Of a stretch of 9,688 bases of DNA, positions 1-6,236 are shown one piece after another. The stretch's first letter is position 1. Every line of letters begins with the position of its first letter. A program made the position numbers and the translations under genes. Under the pieces are notes generated by a model. That model ran no database searches and had not been told where the DNA came from. It worked only from the letters and a program-made list of their open reading frames with translations. This stretch comes from Terriglobia bacterium (GTDB taxonomy: Bacteria; Acidobacteriota; Terriglobia; UBA7540): the NCBI GenBank assembly GCA_022866195.1, contig JALHUF010000011.1:1-9688 (forward strand). Direction: 5' to 3'.

Positions 1-1203
1 TACCCGCCTGTCGCGCCACCGGACGCGGCTGAGCGTCTAGCCAAGCTGGAGTGCTTCGCCGCAATCCAGCCGAAGCCGCTGCGTTGGGTGTGGCGCGACA
101 GGATTCCGGCAGGAAAGCTGAGCCTGATGGTAGGCGACCCGGACAAGGGCAAGAGCCTTATCACAATCGACATCACGGCCCGCATCACGGCGGGCAAGCC
201 GTTCCCGGATGGTGCGCCATCCGAGCGCGGCTCGGTGATTATGCTGAGCGCAGAAGATGATCCAGAGGACACGATCCGTCCCCGGCTGGACGCGGCCGGC
301 GCGGATGTCTCGCGCGTCCATTTGCTCAAAGCCGTCCGCGTGCTGTTGCGTGATGGGAAGCAGACGGAGCGGGGATTTTCTCTTGAGTCTGATATCGACG
401 CGCTTTACGACGCTATCAAGCAGACCCCGGACGTGCGGTTGATCGTGATAGACCCAATTTCCGCGTACCTCGGTGCGGCAGACTCGCACAACAATTCAGA
501 GGTGCGAGGACTACTCGCGCCCCTGGCCGAGCTGGCGGCCCGCACAGGCGTGGCAATCCTGGCAGTGACGCATCTGAGGAAATCCGGCGGCTCGGCCATC
601 TATCGGGCGATGGGCAGCATTGCTTTTGCGGCGGCGGCGCGTGCGGTGTGGGGAATCGCAGAGGACGCCGATGACCCCGACAAGCGGATCATGGTTCGCG
701 TCAAAGGCAATCTTGCTCACGACCCCGGCGGGCTTGCCTATCGAATCGAAGTGGCCTTGGACATTCCGCGTATAGCCTGGGAACTTGGCGCGGTGAATCT
801 GCGGGCTGACGATGTGCTGGGCGGTCTTGACTCGCGCGAGGAGCGGTCTGAGCAGCGCGAGGCTGAGGAGTGGCTGAAAGAATTCCTTGCGCACGGTCCG
901 AAAGCGGTGAGCGAGATTCGGAGACAGGCACCACAAGCAGGGTTGGCGTGGCACACAGTCCGGCGGGCGGCAGATGCACTTCGGATCAAGAAGCAAAAAT
1001 CCGGCTTCGTTTCGGGCTGGGAATGGGCTCTTCCCGAAGATGCCCACCCCGAAGGTGCCCATCCCTGTGTATCAGATATGGGCACCTTCGAGGCCGCCAT
1101 TGAAAACAAAGGGGATACCACTCAGCATTCGCACGAAGATGCTCAACCTGAGAGTGTGAGCACCTTCGGCGGGGTGAGCAGCTTCGAGGAAGGCGAACTG
1201 TGA
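1..1203 (+). CDS. RepA-like RecA-fold (AAA_25) ATPase, 5' partial
   Basis: The frame is open from base 1 with no stop, so the true start lies left of the window. An in-frame GTG at 88 sits inside the conserved N-terminal region (LRWVWRDRIPAGKL) and is unlikely to be the start. Numbering visible residues from base 1, Walker A is GDPDKGKS (45-52) and Walker B is LIVID (147-151). THLRK (190-194) and the MGSIAFAAAARAVW stretch (204-217) are typical of RepA/RecA-like ATPases of the AAA_25 type found in plasmids, phages and integrative elements. Residues 285-345 read as a C-terminal winged-helix module (EIRRQAPQAGLAWHTVRRAADAL). These proteins are hexameric DNA helicases or replication/mobilisation ATPases by family; the exact role here is inferred. 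The tail (345-400) is low in conservation and carries repeated GTFE/STFG/SSFEE words that arise from DNA repeats at 1035-1186. The stop TGA overlaps the next start by 4 nt (GTGA), implying translational coupling. Confidence 0.85.
   Translation, partial: YPPVAPPDAAERLAKLECFAAIQPKPLRWVWRDRIPAGKLSLMVGDPDKGKSLITIDITARITAGKPFPDGAPSERGSVIMLSAEDDPEDTIRPRLDAAGADVSRVHLLKAVRVLLRDGKQTERGFSLESDIDALYDAIKQTPDVRLIVIDPISAYLGAADSHNNSEVRGLLAPLAELAARTGVAILAVTHLRKSGGSAIYRAMGSIAFAAAARAVWGIAEDADDPDKRIMVRVKGNLAHDPGGLAYRIEVALDIPRIAWELGAVNLRADDVLGGLDSREERSEQREAEEWLKEFLAHGPKAVSEIRRQAPQAGLAWHTVRRAADALRIKKQKSGFVSGWEWALPEDAHPEGAHPCVSDMGTFEAAIENKGDTTQHSHEDAQPESVSTFGGVSSFEEGEL
1035..1186. repeat. Five-copy 12-13 bp word with perfect 13-bp inverted repeat
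   Basis: Two direct copies, CGAAGATGCCCA (1035-1046) and CGAAGGTGCCCAT (1050-1062), lie 15 bp apart. Three inverted copies follow: ATGGGCACCTTCG (1078-1090), GTGAGCACCTTCG (1156-1168) and GTGAGCAGCTTCG (1174-1186), the last two 18 bp apart. The copies at 1050-1062 and 1078-1090 are exact reverse complements with a 15-nt loop, so a strong hairpin can form in DNA or mRNA. All periods are multiples of three and the array sits inside the 3' end of the ATPase gene, encoding its variable tail. It could be an iteron-like or palindromic (REP-like) element, or simply expansion of a tail-coding repeat. Confidence 0.85.
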
Positions 1204-1631
1204 GCACGTCGGTAAGCCCACTTGACCGTTTCTGGGAATTGGGCGGCGAGTTATTCCTCTCCGGTGACCGGCTGAGATATCGCATCCCTGCCGATGACCC
1301 CGAAGCCCACCAGTTGCTCGCCGAGATTCGCCGGGACCGTGAGGCGGTCATCGAAATGATGCGGGACCGCGAAAGCAAGCCTCCGTCACTCGACGAGGTG
1401 ACCGCCATGCTCCCACCCGGCGTCCGCATACTCCGGTATGAACCCAAGGCCGTGCCGTTCGCGGTGGCCCCCGTCTCTGTCGTCACCAGCGCGGGAAAAT
1501 TCTACCGGGCATATCTCAGAGACTTGCGCTGGCGGGTGGAACATCCCGGCGGCTGCGCGGCCCCGCCGTTGGCGGACATCCTGGCAAAACTGGCCGATGC
1601 CGGCCTTGACCTGATTACCAATGGTGATTGA
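1200..1631 (+). CDS. Small protein with TubC-N-like N-terminus, function unknown
   Basis: The start is GTG at 1200, overlapping the ATPase stop in a GTGA arrangement; the coding frame runs 143 codons to TGA at 1629-1631. Residues 8-50 (ELGGELFLSGDRLRYRIPAD followed by a helix HQLLAEIRRDREAVIEMMRD) follow the pattern of TubC N-terminal docking-like domains: a short beta hairpin ending in RLRYR and then a helix ending the LLA..R..RE series. Domains of this kind appear in small proteins coded next to ATPases and primases in mobile elements. The remaining 90 residues show no motif I can name. Tight coupling suggests it works with the upstream ATPase, perhaps as a partner or adaptor, but this is inference. 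No signal peptide or membrane segment is visible. Confidence 0.65.
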   Translation: MSTSVSPLDRFWELGGELFLSGDRLRYRIPADDPEAHQLLAEIRRDREAVIEMMRDRESKPPSLDEVTAMLPPGVRILRYEPKAVPFAVAPVSVVTSAGKFYRAYLRDLRWRVEHPGGCAAPPLADILAKLADAGLDLITNGD

Positions 1632-1790
1632 CGGGGTGTTTAGGCCCGGTGGCCTCACTGACGCCTACGCAGATTCATGGAGGTTGCGGGAGCATGAGCA
1701 CGGCGGCCATCCTGTAAACAGGACTCGACTGCCGTCTGTTGACCGTGGACGCGACGGATTCTGTTTCGGAACGAGAAGAGGACTAACGAG

Positions 1791-2216
1791 ATGCCCCAAA
1801 CCTGTTCAGTATGCAAGAGTAGCGGACTGTCTGAGATCGACAAAGAGCTAATCTCGGGAAGTGCGTTGCGGAACATAGCGGAACACTTCCACGTTTCCAC
1901 CACGGCGCTATTTCGGCATAAGCGGAGCCACCTGCCCCAAAAACTGGCGCTTGCCAAACAGCACAAAGAAACCCTGAGCGCCGAAAACCTATTAACCGAA
2001 ATGGCGGACCTGAAGGATCGCTTGCGGCGGGGAGTGGAACAGGCGGAGGCCACGGCCAACCCAGCGGCGTTTGTCGCCTTCGCGCGCGAGTTGCGGCAGT
2101 CCCTGGAGTCCTACTTCGCAATTTCGGAGAAGATAGCTCAAAACGCGCGGGGAAGCGGCGGGGATGGCAACCGGCTGGTCATCGAGGTCCGCGACTTGGG
2201 TTCTTTGAAGTCCTAG
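1791..2216 (+). CDS. CxxC / helix-turn-helix DNA-binding protein, hypothetical
   Basis: This is a 141-aa protein starting at ATG 1791, preceded by AGAGG at a 9-nt spacing. Residues 5-8 are CSVC. They are followed by a predicted helix-turn-helix at about 24-47 (ALRNIAEHFHVSTTALFRH, with R45, H47 next). The pattern of a CxxC start, an IDK/ELISG helix, then IAxxFxVSxTALxRHxxxHLP is a recurrent one in small mobile-element proteins that resemble phage terminase small subunits or resolvase-type HTH domains. C5, C8, H43 and H47 could bind zinc. The C-terminal half (60-120) is helical and charged, consistent with oligomerisation. It lies 159 bp after the previous gene and 72 bp before the zinc-ribbon gene on the same strand. 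Its role as DNA binder or regulator of the module is inferred; a terminase role is not supported because no large terminase is nearby. Confidence 0.6.
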   Translation: MPQTCSVCKSSGLSEIDKELISGSALRNIAEHFHVSTTALFRHKRSHLPQKLALAKQHKETLSAENLLTEMADLKDRLRRGVEQAEATANPAAFVAFARELRQSLESYFAISEKIAQNARGSGGDGNRLVIEVRDLGSLKS

Positions 2217-2288
2217 AGCCCTGCTTCGCCGCGACAAGATCACGCTTCGCGTTTGGACCCCGGAAGAAGCTGCCCGGCGGAAGCACAG

Positions 2289-2693
2289 ATGAAATTGAAT
2301 GATCAAGAACTCGCCTACGTTCGTTCTCACGGCCTGTACGTTACGGAAAAGTGCGATGGCTGCGGGAAACTCATGAACCAGAGCTTTCGATACACGACGG
2401 CGAATCGTCCGGAAGTGTACTGCTCGGCGGCCTGCCAAGATAAAGCGATGGGCTGGGATCGCGTCCGCTCCCAGAAAGCGGGAACTGAAAAAGCCACACA
2501 GCCCGCCTTTGTCATGCCCGTCTGCCAGCGATGCCAGAAGAGATTCCGGGCCCGCCGCGGGGATGCGCAGTACTGTTCGGCTCGTTGTCGGCAATGGGAC
2601 CGCCGGAAGCGGTTGCGGCAACGGGAAGGTGTCACCACGAACCCGGTTGTCACAGATAGCCATTTTTCACCTTCACCGGAGGCGCATAAATAG
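2289..2693 (+). CDS. Double zinc-ribbon hypothetical protein
   Basis: This is a 134-aa protein from ATG 2289 (MKLNDQELAYVRSHGLYV) to TAG at 2691-2693. An upstream TTG at 2253 would add 12 residues without zinc-finger homology, so the ATG is preferred; the ribosome-binding site before it is weak. Two four-cysteine sites are visible: C22-x2-C25 with C45-x3-C49 (YCSAAC), and C79-x2-C82 with C96-x3-C100 (YCSARC). Each has the CxxC...YCSxxC form of small treble-clef/zinc-ribbon proteins. After the second site comes a basic stretch (RQWDRRKRLRQRE), suited to nucleic-acid binding. It is the last gene of the left module and ends 29 bp before the left end of the insertion sequence, so anything originally downstream has been separated from it. 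Function is unknown. Confidence 0.6.
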   Translation: MKLNDQELAYVRSHGLYVTEKCDGCGKLMNQSFRYTTANRPEVYCSAACQDKAMGWDRVRSQKAGTEKATQPAFVMPVCQRCQKRFRARRGDAQYCSARCRQWDRRKRLRQREGVTTNPVVTDSHFSPSPEAHK

Positions 2694-2722
2694 CGGGCGC
2701 AATGAGGGTCGAAAATCGTCAT

Positions 2723-2745
2723 TGTCCCTACCAGAAATTCGATCG
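2723..2745 (+). repeat. Left terminal inverted repeat of the IS
   Basis: It starts TGTCCCTACCAGAAATTC. Compared with the right end it differs at positions 12, 16 and 19 of 23. It lies on the 3' side of the transposase gene. Confidence 0.88.
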
Positions 2746-2939
2746 CGGCACGAAAACAATCGGCAGTACGCTTTACCGATTCCCTGTTCGGCTACTTGAC
2801 GATCGATCCCCCGGCCGTCGGCACACGACTTGATGCTCGAAGCGGCGGCCAGCGACAACGGTCTGCAGCCGTCCTCAAGTTCCTCTTGAACAGTCAATCA
2901 CACAAGGAAATTAGGGATTGCGGTACGCGGAGGAACGCT

Positions 2940-3971
2940 TCAGGCTGCTCGGCGCTCGTAACGGTGATGAAGTCCCCCAACCTCAGGGATCTCCACCACG
3001 GCACCAAATCCCGGTGGGTGAATAGCTCTCGGTTCCGGTGCATCTTTGCCCAGCGATAGGTGCGTTCGCGTGTGTTGGTAATACTGGAAATACGACTTCA
3101 GAATGCGGCGCAGAGATGATTCGCTCGACACAATGATGTGGTCGAGGCATTCCCGACGTATTGACCCGATGAGGCGCTCAACGTAAGGATTCTGCCAGGG
3201 AGACTGCGGGGCCGTGAGGACCTCACGAATGCCCATCGCTTGGACCCTCTTTCGGAACGACTCTCCATATATCGAATCGCGATCACGCAGCACATAGCGC
3301 GGCACACTATCCCAAGGAAATGCCTCCAGCATTTGCTGCTCCGTCCATTCGGATGTCGGGTTGGCAGTGACGTTGAAGTGAATTGGACGTCGCCTGTTGT
3401 GTGCCAAGACCACAAAGACAAACAAGACTCGAAAGGTGACTGTTGGCACTACGAAGAAGTCGATAGAAGCCAACTCCTTGACATGATTCTTGAGAAAAGC
3501 GCCCCAGCTCTGGGACGGCGGCTTTCGCCGGCGAGCCATGTACTTCGCGACTGTAGCTTGAGTTACTTCAATTCCCAGTTTGAGCAGTTCCCCATGGATG
3601 CGAGGCGCTCCCCAAAGCGGGTTCGCCAAGCTCATCTTGCGAATTAGGTCTCGCACTTCCTGAGACACTTGGGGTCTTCCAGGGAGACCCTGGCTACATT
3701 TCCACGTCCAGTAAAGGCGAAAGCCCTTGCGATGCCAGGAGATCACCGTCTCCGGTTTGACGATGACCAGGAAAGATCGCCAACCAGACCAGAGCCGGGA
3801 GAGCCACACCCAAAGCAGGCGGTCCGCTCGGTTCACGCGAACACGCCCGCCATGCGACCGCCGTAATACGTTAATCTGATGACGCAGGGCAAGAACTTCC
3901 ACCTGCAGAGCGGCGCGGGTTTGAAAGGATGAGCGGAGGATCACAAATAGGGAGAAGAATAGGCTGCGCAT
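2940..3971 (-). CDS. IS transposase, integrase core (rve) DDE domain
   Basis: This is a 343-aa protein, full length for its group, running from ATG (3969-3971) to a C-terminus GGLHHRYERRAA that is the usual end for this transposase type. The N-terminal part (1-90) has the characteristic ALQVEVLALRHQINVLRRS helix and the RADRLLWVWLSRLW and ETVISWHRKGFRLYW blocks. A helix-turn-helix-like region follows (NPLWGAPRIHGELLKLGIEV, 117-136). The catalytic core holds D171 (SIDFFVVP), D230 (YVLRDRDSIYG) and E265 (NPYVERLIGSIRRECLD), a D-D(34)E spacing. It cuts and joins the ends of its own element. No strong ribosome-binding site precedes the ATG. The frame is intact, so the enzyme may be active. Family placement as IS3/IS481-like is by motif only. 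Confidence 0.92.
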   Translation of the reverse strand: MRSLFFSLFVILRSSFQTRAALQVEVLALRHQINVLRRSHGGRVRVNRADRLLWVWLSRLWSGWRSFLVIVKPETVISWHRKGFRLYWTWKCSQGLPGRPQVSQEVRDLIRKMSLANPLWGAPRIHGELLKLGIEVTQATVAKYMARRRKPPSQSWGAFLKNHVKELASIDFFVVPTVTFRVLFVFVVLAHNRRRPIHFNVTANPTSEWTEQQMLEAFPWDSVPRYVLRDRDSIYGESFRKRVQAMGIREVLTAPQSPWQNPYVERLIGSIRRECLDHIIVSSESSLRRILKSYFQYYQHTRTHLSLGKDAPEPRAIHPPGFGAVVEIPEVGGLHHRYERRAA

Positions 3972-4023
3972 GGGGGCAAGGAAGCTTAGCTGCAGAAACA
4001 GATAACATCAACGATTTCAACGC

Positions 4024-4046
4024 CGATGGAGTTTTTGGTAGGGACA
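4024..4046 (-). repeat. Right terminal inverted repeat of the IS
   Basis: Read on the minus strand it begins TGTCCCTACCAAAAACTC, matching the left end at 20 of 23 positions. It lies 52 bp upstream of the transposase start, so the promoter must sit in or next to this repeat. Confidence 0.88.
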
Positions 4047-4294
4047 GCCTGATAGCAGGGAATCGCTCCAGCGAGAACCCAGGGCAGAGGCATATGACGA
4101 TACCGTGCAGAAAGGCAGCGGTTCCGGGTTTCCGATTGGCGCGAGGGAGGAGTGGCCCCCGTCTAGACCGGCCGGACCCCCCAAGAGCAAAAAGATTCCC
4201 AGTGAAGGCACACCATCAGGCAAACGGTTGTATACTTGCCGCCACCGGGAGGTCAGAACGGAAACATCGGATAAGACTGTAGAGGAGGCAGGGC

Positions 4295-5485
4295 ATGTCG
4301 AAGAGCAAACGGCCCACCTGTAGCCGGCGATCTTTTCTTCGCCTGGGCGTGGGGCTCGCTGCCGGAGCGCCGTGGGCGCTTTCCTGCGGGAGCGGCTCAA
4401 ATCAAGTGGTCCAGCTGCCACCGCCCCCTCCTCGCGCCGACGCGACGGTAGCCATTGTCGCCTGCGAGGATTACGGCAGCGGTGTACAGCCAGCACTGGC
4501 GGAGGCGTTCAGCCTCCTTGGGGGCATTGGGTCGCTCGTCAATGGGAAGACCGTCACCGTGAAGATCAACCTGACCAACGATGGCACGTTTGAGAATCAG
4601 TTCGGCCTACCTCCCGGCGAGTCGTTCATCACAAATGGCGCCACGGCCATCGCGCTTGCCGAGTTGCTTTTTCAGAATGGGGCGCTGAAGGTACGCTTCA
4701 TTGATTCCGTGGGCTTTCTCAGCCCGCTCAGCGATGTCCTCACCATGGCCCAGTGGGACGTCAACACGCTCCTGGGCCTCGGCAACGTCGAGCTGGAGAA
4801 TACGCGCAACCTCGGCAACGGCACATCCTACGTCCAGATGAATGTTCCCGGCGGTGGCTACCTGTTCAGTTATTTCGAGCTGAATCATTCCTACCAGGAC
4901 GCCGACGTGTTCATCTCGCTGGCCAAGTTAAAGCAGCATCTCACCGCTGGCGTAACGCTTTCCACGAAATGCCTTGTTGGCTCCACGCCCAATTCGCTGT
5001 ACGGCACCGACGCCGTGAGTGAGAACGCGGTTGGCTACCGCGGGCGGATTCACGGCAGTGGCAACACGGGATGGGACAACAATCCGCCTCCCGGCGCGCG
5101 CACGGATGTGACTGCGCCGGCGGACGCGGGCGCGCGCGTGCCACGCGTCATCGCGGATCTGAGCGGTGCGCGGCCTGTGCACATCGCCGTCATTGATGGC
5201 ATCACGTCCATGAGCGGCGGCGAGGGCCCCTGGGCGCCGAACCCGGCTCTGACCACGCCCGGCGTGTTGATTGTGGGGCTGAATCCGGTCTCGACCGATG
5301 CCGTGGGCGTGGCCGTGATGGGTTACTCCAATCCGCGTGCCACGTGGGGCACGCCGCCCTACAACACGTGCGACAACCACCTACTGCTTGCGGAGCAGAC
5401 CGGCATCGGCTCGGCCGATCTCTCTGGGATCGATGTGCGCGGGATGACGATCGCCCAGGCTCGATATCCTTACCCGCTGCTGTGA
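4295..5485 (+). CDS. DUF362 domain protein with Tat signal
   Basis: This is a 396-aa protein with ATG at 4295 and a strong AGGAGG (4283-4288) 6 nt upstream. The N-terminus has a twin-arginine signal (SRRSFLRLG, residues 10-18), a hydrophobic stretch to residue 30 and then C31 in ALSC; the lipobox is not canonical, so lipid anchoring is only possible. A proline run (42-46) links to the folded part. DUF362 features: VTVKINLTND (87-96), DVFISLAKLKQHLTAGVTLS (204-223), K225-CLVGS, VHIAVIDGITSMSGGEGPW (295-313) and GVLIVGLNPVSTDAVGVAVMGY (323-344). The family is poorly characterised; members are often iron-sulfur proteins, but no ferredoxin-type CxxCxxC cluster is visible here. It is exported folded by Tat, so it probably acts in the periplasm. 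Reaction and partners are unknown. Its last 105 bp overlap the antisense integrase-fragment frame. Confidence 0.82.
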   Translation: MSKSKRPTCSRRSFLRLGVGLAAGAPWALSCGSGSNQVVQLPPPPPRADATVAIVACEDYGSGVQPALAEAFSLLGGIGSLVNGKTVTVKINLTNDGTFENQFGLPPGESFITNGATAIALAELLFQNGALKVRFIDSVGFLSPLSDVLTMAQWDVNTLLGLGNVELENTRNLGNGTSYVQMNVPGGGYLFSYFELNHSYQDADVFISLAKLKQHLTAGVTLSTKCLVGSTPNSLYGTDAVSENAVGYRGRIHGSGNTGWDNNPPPGARTDVTAPADAGARVPRVIADLSGARPVHIAVIDGITSMSGGEGPWAPNPALTTPGVLIVGLNPVSTDAVGVAVMGYSNPRATWGTPPYNTCDNHLLLAEQTGIGSADLSGIDVRGMTIAQARYPYPLL

Positions 5486-6064
5486 CTCATTCGTGGCACG
5501 TCCCAATCTGCCATTACAGATTGGCGCATCCTCTAGAGGGTGCGTGTAGATCATGATGGTCTCGGCGCTTGAATGCCCCAGCAGCGCTTGCAGCACCGGC
5601 ACAGGGACTCGATTGTTGCCGTTGTACGTACTGAACGTGTGACGTAGTGAGTGCCAGCCAAATCGTCGAACCCCCAGCCCGTCACAGACAGGCCAGACAT
5701 TCCTCCGGGGTAAGTTTCGATCCCGGTAAGGAGTTCCCGCTTTACTTGGGAATAGCCAATCGGAACCTTTCGGCCGGATTTCCAACCACTTCCTGACTGC
5801 ATGGATCAGTGCCGAGGCCAATGGGACATGGCGCGCACTCCTTGGTGCCTTGGTGGTTCCCACGCGGCCTCGATATACGTCACGGCGGACATGCAGCATG
5901 GCATCGGAAAGATCGACGTCCTCCACGTACAGAGCTAACAACTCACCGATCCGCAACCCCGTCAGGACACCAACGAGGAAGATTGCTCGAACCGGGTCCC
6001 CCCAAGCTTGTGTCAGGCGCGACACGTCCTGGAGGGTCAACAAGCGTGCATGACGACGGCGCAC
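5381..6064 (-). pseudogene. Tyrosine recombinase (phage-type integrase) fragment
   Basis: The catalytic domain is clear. Counting from GTG at 6062-6064, the residues are R38 (TGLRIGELLAL), K72 (TKAPRSARHVPL), H138 and R141 (WHSLRHTFST), H164 (LLGHSS) and Y173 (IMIYTHP), the complete R-K-H-R-H-Y set. These enzymes integrate or excise mobile DNA through a covalent tyrosine link. What is missing is the N-terminal core-binding domain: a full protein is about 350-400 aa, here 227. The frame stays open upstream only to a TAG at 6137-6139 and has no start codon between, though that 24-codon stretch (RLEGPQAFQQIGTAV) may also be integrase sequence. At the other end similarity stops after HPLEDA (5525). 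The remaining residues are antisense of the hairpin and of the DUF362 gene end. It is probably a remnant of an integrative element, unlikely to act without its DNA-binding arm. Confidence 0.75.
5503..5524. terminator. 8-bp inverted repeat after the DUF362 gene, possible terminator
   Basis: CCAATCTG (5503-5510) and CAGATTGG (5517-5524) are perfect reverse complements with a 6-nt loop, 18 nt after the DUF362 stop. No T-run follows on either strand, so a classical intrinsic terminator is not complete. On the minus strand the recognisable integrase sequence stops exactly at its outer edge (5525). Confidence 0.4.
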
Positions 6065-6236
6065 GGCTGTGCCGATTTGCTGAAACGCCTGGGGACCCTC
6101 TAGCCTGTCGTCGGAGGGCCTTCGAGAATGAAGTCCCTAATTTGAGCGAGGACCAACCTGATTTCTGGCTGTGGGGTGATACAGAGAGTTCGATACGTGT
6201 GAACGAAGGGGACCCACAGAATTGGCGGCAGAGATG

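Larger units (their letters stand above)
2723..4046 (-). mobile_element. Complete insertion sequence, 1324 bp, DDE integrase-core type
   Basis: The ends are defined by terminal inverted repeats beginning TGTCCCTACCA: left end 2723-2745, right end 4024-4046 on the opposite strand, 20 of 23 positions identical. One full-length transposase gene (2940-3971, minus strand) lies between them. About 195 bp between the transposase stop and the left repeat carries no convincing gene. Bases next to the two ends (GTCAT on the left, GCCTG on the right) are not direct repeats, so no target-site duplication is seen. Family assignment rests on the rve-type transposase and is IS3/IS481-superfamily-like; the exact ISfinder family cannot be given without a search. 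Confidence 0.88.

Noticed and set aside
37..1486. Long minus-strand open frames (37-489, 511-1062, 738-1121, 986-1486) opposite the ATPase gene.
   Set aside because: They are antisense to a gene with clear Walker motifs and their translations are arginine- and serine-rich without domain patterns, as expected for shadows in high-GC DNA.
1621..1851. A 76-codon + strand frame between the second and third genes.
   Set aside because: It overlaps both the end of the TubC-N-like gene and the start of the CxxC/HTH gene, has no good ribosome-binding site, and its composition looks random.
2209..2292. A short frame reading ALLRRDKITLRVWTPEEAA that ends in an ATGA overlap with the zinc-ribbon start.
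   Set aside because: The peptide looks gene-like and could be the tail of a lost gene, but there is no start codon after the upstream TGA and it is too short to support.
4208..4236. TATACT at 4231-4236 as a -10 box for the DUF362 gene.
   Set aside because: No acceptable -35 hexamer lies at 16-18 bp upstream and there is no extended -10, so a promoter call would be a guess.
2908..6143. AAATTAGGGA (2908-2917) and its reverse complement TCCCTAATTT (6134-6143, at the integrase fragment's upstream breakpoint) as possible element ends.
   Set aside because: The match is only 10 bp, does not extend, and the left copy lies inside the insertion sequence; chance is an adequate explanation.
6169..6219. 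CTGTGGG / CCCACAG inverted repeat downstream of the malectin gene as a terminator.
   Set aside because: The 37-nt loop and the absence of a T-run on the minus strand make it unconvincing.
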